This document shows positions 1 to 8,539 of a stretch of DNA of 44,868 bases, piece by piece. Source of the DNA: Cupriavidus basilensis. GTDB lineage: Bacteria; Pseudomonadota; Gammaproteobacteria; Burkholderiales; Burkholderiaceae. Numbering within the stretch: position 1 is the stretch's first letter; each line of letters starts with the position of its first letter. A program made the translations under genes and the position numbers. The notes beneath the pieces were generated by a model. That model was not told the origin of the DNA. It saw only the letters and a program-made list of their open reading frames with translations, and did no database searches. Location: the NCBI RefSeq assembly GCF_029335485.1, contig NZ_JARJLM010000400.1:1-44868 (forward strand), written 5' to 3'.

Positions 1-1
1 G

Positions 2-259
2 ATGGGCAAGGGGCAAGCCATCTTCGAGAAAGGCGTCCCCGACAGCGGGGTACCCGCCTGCGCCTCATGCCATGGCGCCCAGGCCCAGGGCGCAGGTGCG
101 TTCCCGCGGCTGGCGGGGCAGCACCAGGCTTATCTGCTGCGCCAGATCGAAGTGTTCAAGAACCGCTCGCGCGGGAACTCGCCCGTGATGAGCGCCGTGG
201 CGCACGATCTGAACTACGACGACGCCAGGGCCGTGGCTGCCTACCTGCAGTCCAGGTGA
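2..259 (+). CDS. c-type cytochrome, C-terminal part (cut by window edge)
   Basis: This is the end of a class I cytochrome c, an electron carrier of the periplasm. The frame is open to the first base of the window, so the true start lies upstream and the ATG at position 2 is probably internal. The haem site CASCH is at residues 20-24 of the visible part. A likely distal methionine ligand lies in the segment SPVMSAVA, and the tail DDARAVAAYLQSR is the usual last helix. It could be the second domain of a dihaem protein, as in cytochrome c4-type proteins or the small subunits of periplasmic dehydrogenases. No signal peptide can be judged. The family is clear; the partner enzyme is unknown. Confidence 0.8.
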   Translation: MGKGQAIFEKGVPDSGVPACASCHGAQAQGAGAFPRLAGQHQAYLLRQIEVFKNRSRGNSPVMSAVAHDLNYDDARAVAAYLQSR

Positions 260-311
260 GCCGGGGAAACGCCGGGGAGACGCGCGCAACGCGCAGGCAC
301 GCCCTGCGGGC

Positions 312-629
312 TCACAGCGCGCCCAGGCGCCGCAGCTTTGCCCTGAGCGCTTCGATCTGATCCAGCAGGTCCAGCACCATGGCCGTGCCGGCCGTGTTCA
401 TTTCCAGGTCGCGCGTCAAGCGCAGTGCGGCGCGGGCGCGCGTCAGCGTGCCGCCGGCAAAACGCCAGTCCCGCGCTTCTCCGCCGCTGGGTGTCAGCAC
501 GCCTTCCTCGACCAGCGCAACCACCTCGTCGATGTCGGCCTGGCAGGCCTGGGTCAATTCGACGAGCGTGAACTGGACCTCCTCCTCGACCAGGACGCTG
601 TGCAATACGGTCATTTTCCTGTCGGTCAT
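312..629 (-). CDS. cbpM: Chaperone modulator CbpM
   Basis: A 105-residue protein of the CbpM/MerR-like family, which binds the J domain of CbpA and restrains its co-chaperone activity. The body FTLVELTQACQADIDEVVAL looks like the recognition part of a MerR-type winged helix, and it is followed by an EALRAKLRRL helix at the end. I chose the ATG at 629 because it lies four bases after the stop of cbpA, giving tight cotranscription and probably translational coupling; a longer in-frame reading would run far into cbpA. Order cbpA then cbpM is the standard arrangement in proteobacteria. Length is normal for the family. Confidence 0.88.
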   Translation of the reverse strand: MTDRKMTVLHSVLVEEEVQFTLVELTQACQADIDEVVALVEEGVLTPSGGEARDWRFAGGTLTRARAALRLTRDLEMNTAGTAMVLDLLDQIEALRAKLRRLGAL

Positions 630-633
630 TGCA

Positions 634-1587
634 TCAAGCCTCCAGTGATTTGCGTGGGGCAAAGCCGCCAAAGGTCTTTGCCATATCCCGGTAGGCCGCC
701 TTGGCCTGGTCCGTGTCCGCCGGGGGCAGGGCAATGAAGAGTACCGCGTACAGGTCGCCGGGCGGATTGCCGGGAATGCCCTTGCCCTTGAGCCTGAGCT
801 TGCGGCCCGACGACGAGCCGGGCGGCACGCTCAGCTGGACGCTTCCGTCCGGCGTGGGGATCTGGACGTTCGCGCCCAGTGCGGCTTCCCATGGCGCGAC
901 CGGGAGATCGGCGTACACGTCGCGGCCGTCGACGCGGAACAGCGGGTGGGGCGCGAACTCGATCTCCAGGTACAAGTCACCCGCCGGCGCGCCGCCCAGC
1001 CCGGGGCCGCCCTGGCCGGCGAGCCTGAGATGCTGGCCGGCACGGATGCCCTTGGGGATATTCACTTCCAGCTGGCGCTCCTGCATCCGCACGTGCCCGC
1101 TGGCGTCCATCTGCGGCGCCCGCAGCGAGATGGTGCGCAGGCCGCCGCGATAGGCGTCGCGCAGGTCGATCTGTACCTTGGCGTGATGGTCGCCGCCAAT
1201 CACGTGGGTGCTGCCGTGCGTGGCGCGGCTTGCGCGTGGCCGTGCCCCGAAGATCGCTTCGAAGAAGTCGCTATGTTCCGCGCCGTAGTCGTCCGCACTG
1301 TCGGCGCCGCTGAACTCGAAGCCGCTGTCCCAGCCCGGCGGCGGCGTGAACTCGCGGTCCTTCCCTTGCCGGTAGCGCGTCCCGATATCGTCATAGGCCG
1401 CCTTCTTCTCTTCGTCCTTCAATACCGCATAGGCCTCCGCGATTTCCTTGAAGCGGGCCTCCCCATCGGGATCCTTGCTGACGTCGGGGTGGTACTTGCG
1501 CGCCAGCTTGCGGTAAGCGCGCTTGATTTCATCCGGCGTGGCGGTGGATTCCAGTCCCAGCATCGCGTAGTAGTCTTTGTACTCCAT
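634..1587 (-). CDS. cbpA: Curved DNA-binding protein / DnaJ-class co-chaperone CbpA
   Basis: A 317-residue DnaJ-type co-chaperone that stimulates the ATPase of DnaK and can bind curved DNA. The J domain covers about residues 1-70 with the HPD motif in YHPDVSKD. A G/F-like linker follows, then two beta-rich C-terminal substrate-binding domains with the typical VNIPKGIRAGQ and LRLKGKGIPG motifs. There is no zinc-finger domain, which separates CbpA from DnaJ. The ATG at 1587 is preceded by GGAG with six bases of spacing; a longer reading upstream has low-quality sequence and is not credible. The gene is first in a two-gene operon with cbpM and divergent from the LemA gene. Confidence 0.92.
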   Translation of the reverse strand: MEYKDYYAMLGLESTATPDEIKRAYRKLARKYHPDVSKDPDGEARFKEIAEAYAVLKDEEKKAAYDDIGTRYRQGKDREFTPPPGWDSGFEFSGADSADDYGAEHSDFFEAIFGARPRASRATHGSTHVIGGDHHAKVQIDLRDAYRGGLRTISLRAPQMDASGHVRMQERQLEVNIPKGIRAGQHLRLAGQGGPGLGGAPAGDLYLEIEFAPHPLFRVDGRDVYADLPVAPWEAALGANVQIPTPDGSVQLSVPPGSSSGRKLRLKGKGIPGNPPGDLYAVLFIALPPADTDQAKAAYRDMAKTFGGFAPRKSLEA

Positions 1588-1836
1588 GAATGCTCCAGGC
1601 AATTGGCTGCGTGCGGTGCGGCAGGCGATCAACGGACGTGGCCTGCGAATGCTGCTGAATGCTGCTATCCGAGTATAGGAGGCAAAGGCGAGGCCGTGCG
1701 GCGCCGGGGGCGCATGGCCGGACCATGGTGCACGTGGCACTTGAGACAGATCAAGCGTCTTGTCGACATGTGCCCTACCATGAATCCATGGGCCACGCCG
1801 CCCACCGGCAATGCCGCGGAAGACTGGAGGTGTGTC

Positions 1837-2469
1837 GTGCACAAGCGATGGCTACGGCTAATGCCAGGGCTGACGGCCTTCCTGGTATTGATCCTCTCCG
1901 GCTGCGGCTACAACACGATCCAGTCCCGGGACTCACAAGTGAAAGCGGCATGGTCCGAAGTGGTGAACCAGTACCAGCGCCGCTCGGACCTGGTGCCCAA
2001 CCTTGTCGACACGGTCAGGGGCTACGCAAGCCATGAGCAGGAAGTCTTCACGCAGGTGACGGAGGCGCGCGCACGCGTGGGTACGATCGGGGCTTCGCCG
2101 GAACTGCTCAAGGACCCCCAGGCATTTGCCCGTTTCCAGGAGGCGCAAGGGCACCTGTCGGGCTCGCTGTCCAGGCTGCTGGCTATTTCGGAAAACTATC
2201 CGCAGTTGAGGGCAGATACCGGGTTCCGCGACTTGCAGGCGCAGCTCGAAGGGGCCGAGAACCATATCACCGCAGCGCGGAACCGGTACATCCAGGCGGT
2301 GCAGGCTTACAACGCGACCGTGCGTTCCTTCCCGTCGAATCTCACGGCCCTGGCGCTGGGATACAAGCCCAAGCCTGATTTCACCGTCGCCAACCAGGGC
2401 GAAACCACCAAGCCGCCGCCGGCGGAGTCAGGCGCGCCTTCTCTGAAAACACCCGGGAGTGCCTATTGA
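1837..2469 (+). CDS. LemA family lipoprotein
   Basis: A 210-residue LemA-family protein anchored in a membrane by lipid. Residues 1-23 form a lipoprotein signal ending in the lipobox LSGC with the acceptor Cys23. The LemA core follows, with the motifs RRSDLVPNLVDTV and AENHITAARNRYIQAVQAYN, as a four-helix coiled bundle. The role of LemA proteins is not settled; they usually sit beside TPM-domain (YgcG) proteins. The start is GTG at 1837, set by a strong GGAGG six bases upstream; the much longer open frame upstream runs antisense through cbpA and is a shadow. The usual TPM partners downstream are reduced to fragments here. Confidence 0.88.
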   Translation: MHKRWLRLMPGLTAFLVLILSGCGYNTIQSRDSQVKAAWSEVVNQYQRRSDLVPNLVDTVRGYASHEQEVFTQVTEARARVGTIGASPELLKDPQAFARFQEAQGHLSGSLSRLLAISENYPQLRADTGFRDLQAQLEGAENHITAARNRYIQAVQAYNATVRSFPSNLTALALGYKPKPDFTVANQGETTKPPPAESGAPSLKTPGSAY

Positions 2470-2473
2470 GACG

Positions 2474-2572
2474 ATGCTGCCCCTGGTGCAGGGCGGTGTG
2501 CTGCGCGCCGTCCTGGGCCGGCTTGCGGGCGCGGTCGTGACCGGCGGTGGCGGCGCTTCAGGGAAATGGTGA
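2474..2572 (+). pseudogene. Remnant of ygcG (TPM-domain protein): only the ends survive
   Basis: Directly after the LemA gene a 32-codon frame begins at an ATG four bases past the stop and ends in VTGGGGASGKW. A glycine-rich tail closing in GASG-x-W is the hallmark C-terminus of YgcG/TPM-domain proteins, which normally follow lemA and are about 250-300 residues long. I infer an internal deletion that removed the TPM domain and membrane helix while keeping frame. The stop overlaps the next start codon as TGATG, the kind of coupling expected of the original operon. Confidence 0.6.
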
Positions 2573-2760
2573 TGCAGGGCGTCGGCCGGTTCGTGCGCCA
2601 TCGGCTGATGAGCCAGCCCCGACAAGCCGTCGATTCTCTGAGGCCGGAACGTGCCGAAGGCTGGCGCGTACCGTACCTATTCCTATTGCGCTTGCGCGGC
2701 GACCGCGGGCAAGGCCCGGCTCCCTGCCTGCGCCGCCGCCAGCGTGCCGATGCGGTCTAG
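2572..2760 (+). pseudogene. Possible truncated start of a second TPM-operon gene
   Basis: A 62-codon frame starts in the TGATG overlap with the ygcG remnant. Its beginning, MQGVGRFVRHRLMS, resembles the basic N-terminus of the second TPM-domain protein often found third in lemA operons. After that the sequence loses family character and runs into the 3' end of the opposing MocR gene. I read it as a 5' stump. Identity rests on position and a short basic stretch only. Confidence 0.3.
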
Positions 2761-4146
2761 CGCTGCAAGAAGCTTCGGCGTCGTTGGCTGGGCGCAGTTG
2801 ATCCTGACGTGGTGGCCGTAGCTGTGGCCTTCCGGACAGAACATGACGCCCGGGCTGATGCTGATGCCCTCGCTGCCCGCGGCTTCATAGAGTGAAAGCG
2901 CATCGACGCAGGCGGGAAGCTCCACCCAAAGCAGGAAGCCATCGTCGGGGCAGCGCAGCCGGGTGCCCTCTGGCCAGGTGGCCGCGATCCGCGCTGAAAT
3001 GGTGCGCACGGAGTCCTTGATGCGCTGGCCATAGCGCCGCAGATGGCGGTCGTAGTCGCCGCTTGCGAACATCTCCGCCAACGCCGCCTCCAGCAGCGGC
3101 GTTCCGGCCAGGCTCGCTTCGACGCGCGCCTCCAGTACCGCATCGAAACGGTGGCCGGGCGCGATCCAGCCTATGCGCCACCCTGGCGCCATGGTCTTCG
3201 ACACGGATGTGCAATACAGGACATTGCCCGATTCGTCGAAGGCCTTGCAGGCGGGCGCGCGCGGCTTGCCGGCGGAGAGATCGCCGTACACGTCATCTTC
3301 GATCAGCGGCACGCCGGCATCATCGAGAAGCTCCACCAGCCGCCGTTTGCCGGCCACCGGCATGGTGAATCCCAGGGGGTTGTTTGCCGTGGGCACCGCC
3401 ACCACGGCGCTGACCGGGTGCGTGCGCAGGATCCGCTCCAGCGCCGCCAGGTCCATGCCGCTGCGCGGATGGGTCGGCACCGCGATGGCGCGCAGGCCAA
3501 GGCTGCGCATCAGCATCAGCGTGCCGAAGTAGCAGGGCGACTCGATGGCCACCACGTCGCCGCGCTGGCACGTCACCTGCAAGGCCAGGCGCATGGCCTG
3601 GCTCTGGCCATGCGTCACGATCAGCTGGTCCGGGGAGAGGTGCAGGCCCCAGCGGGCCGCGCGCCGGGCGATCTGGCTGCGCAGGTCTAGGCGTCCCGGG
3701 GGCACGCTGTAAGCCAGCGCGGATGGCCCGAGCCTGCGGCTGGCGCTCAGCAGGCTGCGCGCCAGCGCTTTCTCCGGCAGCCATTCGGCGCAGGGCGACG
3801 CGGCCCCGAGCGCCACCAGGTCGGGGGAGCGCACCCGGGCAAACAGCTGATGCACGCTGGCGGTCAGCGTGACCGGCCGGGCCATGGCGCGCGGCAGCGC
3901 GGGCTGCGGCTCCGCCAGCTTGCCGGCCGCAACGTAAAAGCCCGACCTCGGCCTGGCCACCACCAGGCCTGCGGCTTCCAGCAAGCGAAGCGCGTGCTCG
4001 GCCGTCGGCGCGCTGACTTGCTCGATTTGAGCGAGATGGCGTACCGACGGCAGTTTTGCGCCTGGCGCCAGGTCGCCGCGCTGGATGGCGGTGCGCAGCC
4101 GGCTGGCGATCTGCTGGTAGGAGGGCGGTTCCGCTTCGTTCTGCAT
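2683..4146 (-). CDS. MocR-type regulator (GntR winged helix fused to PLP aminotransferase fold)
   Basis: A 487-residue MocR/PdxR-like regulator. Residues about 8-75 are a GntR winged helix (SYQQIASRLRTAIQRGDLAPG, then LPSVRHLA). The rest is an aminotransferase fold type I domain used as a ligand sensor. The PLP lysine is K317 in SVSKTMAPGWRIGW; NNPLGF and DDVYGD are the usual cofactor-pocket motifs. These proteins sense PLP or an amino-compound aldimine and often activate a divergent gene. Here the divergent gene encodes a DJ-1/PfpI protein, and two near-palindromic sites lie between them. The first site overlaps this start codon and no Shine-Dalgarno is seen, so autoregulation or a near-leaderless mRNA is possible. 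Confidence 0.88.
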   Translation of the reverse strand: MQNEAEPPSYQQIASRLRTAIQRGDLAPGAKLPSVRHLAQIEQVSAPTAEHALRLLEAAGLVVARPRSGFYVAAGKLAEPQPALPRAMARPVTLTASVHQLFARVRSPDLVALGAASPCAEWLPEKALARSLLSASRRLGPSALAYSVPPGRLDLRSQIARRAARWGLHLSPDQLIVTHGQSQAMRLALQVTCQRGDVVAIESPCYFGTLMLMRSLGLRAIAVPTHPRSGMDLAALERILRTHPVSAVVAVPTANNPLGFTMPVAGKRRLVELLDDAGVPLIEDDVYGDLSAGKPRAPACKAFDESGNVLYCTSVSKTMAPGWRIGWIAPGHRFDAVLEARVEASLAGTPLLEAALAEMFASGDYDRHLRRYGQRIKDSVRTISARIAATWPEGTRLRCPDDGFLLWVELPACVDALSLYEAAGSEGISISPGVMFCPEGHSYGHHVRINCAQPTTPKLLAALDRIGTLAAAQAGSRALPAVAAQAQ

Positions 4147-4185
4147 CTGTACAGGTAATGAATTCGATTTTCTGACTATACAGAT
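4145..4185. promoter_or_regulatory. Paired operator-like sites between MocR and DJ-1 genes
   Basis: ATCTGTACAG at 4145-4154 and CTATACAGAT at 4176-4185 form an inverted repeat matching at nine of ten positions. Each arm also contains its own eight-base palindrome or near-palindrome (CTGTACAG, CTATACAG), set 29 bp apart. Paired sites in a divergent intergenic region are typical of MocR regulators. The left site covers the MocR start codon. Confidence 0.6.
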
Positions 4186-4247
4186 AAGCCGGCATCTCAG
4201 CCAGAATCGGGCTTCCAGTTCACACCATAGGAAAGAGGAGAGTACTG

Positions 4248-4814
4248 ATGAAACTTGCCATGCTGGCCTACGATGGCTTCACCGATGTGGATTTGTTCCT
4301 GCCCTGGGACCTGTTCAACCGCGTCCAGGATCCGACCTATGTCGGCTACACCGGACCGTGGTCGGTGAGGATCTGCGCGGATACGCCACGGGTGACCTCC
4401 AATACCGGCATCGCCATCACGCCCCATGGCGGGCTGGACGAGCTTGGCGAGGCGGACGCGGTGTTCGTCGTCAGCGGCCCGGGCTCGCGCGCCAAGTTGC
4501 AGGACCCCCGTTTCATGGACCGGCTGAAGCTGGATCCGGCGCGCCAGGTGATTGGCGCCATCGACTCAGGCGTGCTGTTTCTGGCACGGCTTGGCTTGCT
4601 CGATGGCCTGACCGCCACGACCTATCCGGGTGTCTTCGCGGAACTCGAGGCCATGGGCGTCAGGACCGAGCACCGGCCGCTCATTGCGCACGGCAGGATT
4701 GCCACGGCGGGCGGATGCCTGGCGACGCAGGACCTGGCTGGCTGGATGGTGACGCACCTGCTGGGCGAGGACATCGCGAGCCGTATGCTGGATATGATTG
4801 CCAAGGTGGAGTGA
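4248..4814 (+). CDS. DJ-1/PfpI family protein with Ser in place of the nucleophile Cys
   Basis: A 188-residue DJ-1/PfpI-fold protein of the isonitrile hydratase/transcription-factor-like subgroup. The Rossmann-like start KLAMLAYDGFTDVDL and the nucleophile-elbow region VIGAIDSGVLFLARLGLLDG are clear. In active members the elbow reads (A/I)CxG; here the residue is Ser107. This is seen directly and probably abolishes classical cysteine chemistry, so the protein may be a binding or regulatory form. A purine-rich GGAAAGAGGAG stretch precedes the ATG. It is divergent from the MocR gene and likely its target. No membrane or signal segment is present. Confidence 0.82.
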   Translation: MKLAMLAYDGFTDVDLFLPWDLFNRVQDPTYVGYTGPWSVRICADTPRVTSNTGIAITPHGGLDELGEADAVFVVSGPGSRAKLQDPRFMDRLKLDPARQVIGAIDSGVLFLARLGLLDGLTATTYPGVFAELEAMGVRTEHRPLIAHGRIATAGGCLATQDLAGWMVTHLLGEDIASRMLDMIAKVE

Positions 4815-4868
4815 TTTGCATGATGCCGGCCAGCGTGCGTCTTGCAACGGTGCGGGGGGAGAGGCTTT

Positions 4869-6071
4869 TCAGCCGGCTACGAAGCCGTCCCGGTACGCCG
4901 CGACCAGCTCGCGCGCCGTCCGTGCCATCTGTTCGCGCGCCATCGCCAGCGCGCAGCCAATGCCATCGGCAAGCTCCGGCAGCGCCACGGCGCCCAGCGT
5001 GCCGGGCGCCTCCCAGGTGGCGGCGAAGGCGGCCTGCTTGCCGGTCTCCGGCGCTTGTCCGGGGCGGGTGAAGTTCAGGCGCGGCAGGGCGAATGCCATG
5101 GCGACGATGCGGCCGTGCAGGCTGCTGCCGGCAAAGCCGCGGCTATGCGCGATCACGGCGCAGATGTCCCAAATATCGAGCGAGCGGAAGATGCGCAGCG
5201 CTGGCGTGCGCAGGCGTTGCGCCAGGCGCGCGTAGCAGGACAGGCCGTCGTGCCAGGGGGCTGCGCCGGCGCGGAACAGCACCACGCCGCAGCCGGTTGC
5301 CTGCGCGGCACGGTGCAGCTGGGCGGCGATCTGGTCGAGGGTGGCATCGTCGCCGAAGTCCTCGCTGAACTGGATGGCAAGGTAGCCGCGTGGGAATGCG
5401 CCCATTGTTTGCGCCACTTCGCCGTGGCGGGCCCGCTGCCGGATCTGCGGGCCGAACAGCGCGGCCGCCATCACGGCGGGGTCGGGCAGCAGGCTGGCGG
5501 GAATGCCGTTGGCCCGCAGGATCCGCAAGGTCTCGGCATCCCTCGCGCTCACATGGGCCGCGGCCCTGAGCTTGCCGAACACCTCGGCGCGCATGAGCGG
5601 GTCGCGCCGGTCCAGGTCCACGCCGCCAACGGCGTTGTAGATCACGCGCCCTGCCCGGGGGAACAGCGCCGGCTCAAGCGTGTAGGGCGCCAGCGCGTCC
5701 ACGCCAAGCATGCTGCGCGCCCAGGCCAGCCGCTCCCGTGGCCGGTGCTCGAAATGCGCGCCGAGCGGCCCGGCCTGCCCGGGTGGCAGCAGCATGACCG
5801 CGGCTTCCCAGGCTTCGCAGCAGAGTATTTCGCCACCCGCGTGGATGAGGCTTGCGGGGCACAGGCCTGGGCGCGTGGCCAGCTCCGCCACGGCGTCGAC
5901 CCGATGGCCGCCGTAGCGCCGCAGGTCGCGCCGCGCGAGGCCGGCATAGCGCATTGGCCTGCCTCGCATCAGGCATGTGTGTACATGGGGCAACAGCAGG
6001 TCGCCGAAATTATGGCGGTCGAAGGCCCCGAACAGAATGTCCGCGGAGGCTGATTTTGGGGTGAAAGTCAC
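4869..6071 (-). CDS. Polysaccharide pyruvyl transferase family protein
   Basis: A 400-residue protein of the PS_pyruv_trans family (CsaB/WcaK-like), which usually adds ketal pyruvate to surface polysaccharide sugars using phosphoenolpyruvate. Support comes from the N-terminal RHNFGDLLLPH motif, a predicted Rossmann-like middle, and the family signature GSSLHGRIVAMAFALPRLNF near residue 320. The start at 6071 is GTG with no convincing ribosome binding site; no better in-frame start precedes the NFGD motif. No glycosyltransferase or export genes lie next to it, so it stands alone here. The substrate cannot be named. Confidence 0.75.
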   Translation of the reverse strand: MTFTPKSASADILFGAFDRHNFGDLLLPHVHTCLMRGRPMRYAGLARRDLRRYGGHRVDAVAELATRPGLCPASLIHAGGEILCCEAWEAAVMLLPPGQAGPLGAHFEHRPRERLAWARSMLGVDALAPYTLEPALFPRAGRVIYNAVGGVDLDRRDPLMRAEVFGKLRAAAHVSARDAETLRILRANGIPASLLPDPAVMAAALFGPQIRQRARHGEVAQTMGAFPRGYLAIQFSEDFGDDATLDQIAAQLHRAAQATGCGVVLFRAGAAPWHDGLSCYARLAQRLRTPALRIFRSLDIWDICAVIAHSRGFAGSSLHGRIVAMAFALPRLNFTRPGQAPETGKQAAFAATWEAPGTLGAVALPELADGIGCALAMAREQMARTARELVAAYRDGFVAG

Positions 6072-6400
6072 GGGAGGAGTGTGCCGAACGGCTTATCGGA
6101 GCATACTCTCGGGATGGCGTTTTTTGCGTCCCGGACGAAATCAAGGCTGCTGGCGACAGCCTTTACTATTGGTATACATGTGCTGCGACGCAGCAAACAA
6201 AGTAGAATATCGTCCCTTGGCCCAAACGAGTGCGCCAAGTTCACGCATCTGACAGGCCTGATCGGCGGGTGCCGCGGCCAATTTCATTGATTTCGCCACA
6301 CTGATACCTACGCAGCGGCACTTTTTACCGCCGGATGTGGCATAACGCGCACTCATAAGGCAATAGTCTAAGTTGTAATACAGTAATGGAGCAGCAGTTA
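6072..6400. other. Intergenic region upstream of the sigma factor gene
   Basis: About 330 bases with no credible gene. It is richer in A/T than its surroundings, especially near 6290-6385, as expected for a promoter region. A small inverted repeat TGCTGC-GAC-GCAGCA is near 6180. No clear paired -35/-10 could be fixed. Confidence 0.4.
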
Positions 6401-8359
6401 ATGGCGAGTGGGGCACAACGAACGGTGGCAGATACAGGAGCAACGGCCGGCAAGAAAACTGCGGGCAGGGGAGCGGCGTCGGCGGCTCAGGGTGAATCCG
6501 CGTCCGAGGCGAGCGAGCGCAGCCAGCAGCTGCGCGCACTGATCCAGCTGGGCAGGGAACGCGGATACCTGACGCACGCGGACATCAGCGACCATTTGCA
6601 GGGGAATTTCACGGACACGGCGGCGATGGAGAGCATCGTCAGCACGTTCGCCGAAATGGGCGTGACGATCTACGAGCAGACGCCGGACGCCGATGCGTTG
6701 CTTTTGCGCGACGGTGCCGTCGCGGCCACGGACGACCAGGCCGACGAAGAAGCTGAAGTCGCGCTTTCGACGGTCGACTCCGAATTCGGCCGGACCACCG
6801 ATCCGGTGCGGATGTACATGCGGGAAATGAGCTCGGCAACCCTGCTGACCCGCAAGCAGGAAGTGGAGATCGCCAAGCGTATCGAAGACGGCCTGAACCG
6901 CATGGTCCACGCCATCGCCGCCTGTCCGTCCACCATTGCCACGATCCTGGAACTCTCGGGCCGGGTCGAGCGCGACGAAATGCGTATCGACGAGCTGGTC
7001 GACGGTGTGATCGAGGACGGTCTTGCCGCCGCCGAGGCCGACGACTCGATCGACCGCGACGAACCGGTGGCCGAGGAAGAAGACACCGACGACGCCTCGA
7101 CCGATGACAGCGCGGCCGCGCCGGCCAACGAATCCGCCGGCCTGACGCAGCTGAAGGACGATTGCATGACGCGCTTCGCGCGCGTCGCCCAGCAGTTCGA
7201 CCTGATGCGTGAGGCTTATACGGCGCACGGATCGGAGTCCGAAGGTTTCCTGATGGCCCAGCTCGCGGTGCGCGAGGAACTGCGCACGATCCGCTTCACC
7301 GCCAAGATCATCGAGCGCCTGTGCGCCGATGTGCAGTCCGTGGTGGACGAAGTGCGCGCCATCGAGCGTCAGATCCTGCAGCTGATGGTCGAGCGTTGCG
7401 GCATGCCGCGCGACGAGTTCATCGCCACGTTCCCGGGCAATGAGACCAACCTTGGCTGGGGTGCGGGGCTCGCCGCCGAGTCGCGTCCGTACAGCGACGT
7501 GATCGCGCGCAGCCTGCCGGACCTGGAGTCGTACCAGCAAAAGCTGATCGACATCCATGGCCGGGTGGTGCTGCCGCTGTCGGAGCTGAAGCTGGTGAAC
7601 CGCCAGATGCTGGCCGCCGAACGCCAGATGCGCCAGGCCAAGCACGAGATGACCCAGGCCAACCTGCGCCTGGTGATCTCGATCGCCAAGAAGTACGTGA
7701 ATCGCGGCATGCAGTTCCTGGACCTGATCCAGGAAGGCAATATCGGCCTGATGAAGGCGGTGGACAAGTTCGAATACCGCCGCGGCTGGAAGTTTTCCAC
7801 CTACGCGACCTGGTGGGTTCGCCAGGCCGTGACCCGTGCGATCGCCGACCAGGCCCGGACCATCCGCGTGCCGGTGCACATGATCGAAACGATCAACAAG
7901 CTCAACCGCATCTCGCGCGAGATCATGCAGCGCACCGGCAAGGCGGCCGATCCGGCGGCCCTGGCCGAGCGCATGGAAATGCCCGAGGAGAAGGTCCGGT
8001 CGATCATGAAGATCGCCAAGGAGCCGGTCTCGATGGAAACGCCGGTCGGCGAGGATGGCGACACCAGCCTGGGCGACATGATCGCGGACGGCGAGACCGC
8101 GTCGCCCGCCGAGGCGGCCCTGCACGCGAGCCTGCGCGCGACGCTGCGCGACATGCTCGACGACCTGACCCCGCGCGAGGCCAAGGTGCTGCGGATGCGT
8201 TTCGGCATCGACATGGCGACCGACTACACGCTGGAGGAAGTGGGCAAGCAGTTCGATGTGACGCGTGAGCGGATTCGCCAGATCGAAAGCAAGGCGATGA
8301 AGAAGATGCGGCACCCCAGCCGTGCGGACCACCTGAAGGCGTTCCTGAGCGAGGGTTGA
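6401..8359 (+). CDS. rpoD: RpoD-type sigma-70 factor, probably a secondary copy
   Basis: A group 1-like sigma-70 factor of about 652 residues. Region 1.1 is near residues 40-100. An acidic insert rich in Asp/Glu follows near 200-235. Region 2 carries [27 protein letters not shown] and [18 protein letters not shown]; region 4 carries [14 protein letters not shown] and [13 protein letters not shown] prefer the ATG at 6401, which has GGAG nine bases upstream; an ATG at 6386 lies in frame but has no ribosome binding site. The tail ([13 protein letters not shown]) differs from the one I associate with the housekeeping RpoD of this family, and dnaG and rpsU are absent, so I infer a paralogue. A strong terminator follows. 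Confidence 0.9.
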   Translation: MASGAQRTVADTGATAGKKTAGRGAASAAQGESASEASERSQQLRALIQLGRERGYLTHADISDHLQGNFTDTAAMESIVSTFAEMGVTIYEQTPDADALLLRDGAVAATDDQADEEAEVALSTVDSEFGRTTDPVRMYMREMSSATLLTRKQEVEIAKRIEDGLNRMVHAIAACPSTIATILELSGRVERDEMRIDELVDGVIEDGLAAAEADDSIDRDEPVAEEEDTDDASTDDSAAAPANESAGLTQLKDDCMTRFARVAQQFDLMREAYTAHGSESEGFLMAQLAVREELRTIRFTAKIIERLCADVQSVVDEVRAIERQILQLMVERCGMPRDEFIATFPGNETNLGWGAGLAAESRPYSDVIARSLPDLESYQQKLIDIHGRVVLPLSELKLVNRQMLAAERQMRQAKHEMTQANLRLVISIAKKYVNRGMQFLDLIQEGNIGLMKAVDKFEYRRGWKFSTYATWWVRQAVTRAIADQARTIRVPVHMIETINKLNRISREIMQRTGKAADPAALAERMEMPEEKVRSIMKIAKEPVSMETPVGEDGDTSLGDMIADGETASPAEAALHASLRATLRDMLDDLTPREAKVLRMRFGIDMATDYTLEEVGKQFDVTRERIRQIESKAMKKMRHPSRADHLKAFLSEG

Positions 8360-8427
8360 TCGCCCCGGGATACGCAATGGCGCCGACGTAACGGGAAGCG
8401 CCAGGTGACGTGAAGTGAAGCGCAGGC

Positions 8428-8464
8428 AAAACGCCCGCCAGCAGACCATGCTGGCGGGCGTTTT
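8428..8464 (+). terminator. Intrinsic terminator of the sigma factor gene
   Basis: A perfect 16-bp stem (AAAACGCCCGCCAGCA at 8428-8443, complement at 8449-8464) with a five-base GACCA loop. The A and T ends make it usable in both directions, so it may also close the convergent LysR transcript. Confidence 0.9.
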
Positions 8465-8539
8465 CATTTGTGGCGGCACGGGCAAGGGCCGGGAGCGACC
8501 CGCAATCCCTGGCCCGCCACTCAGGCCAGGCCCCCCTGC

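Noticed and set aside
946-1836. Long plus-strand open frame joined to the LemA gene
   Set aside because: It is antisense to cbpA with no family likeness; LemA has its own GTG with a strong GGAGG.
6398-8485. 695-codon minus-strand frame across the sigma factor gene
   Set aside because: It mirrors the GC-rich codon pattern of rpoD on the other strand; composition is His/Arg/Gly-rich and no domain is seen.
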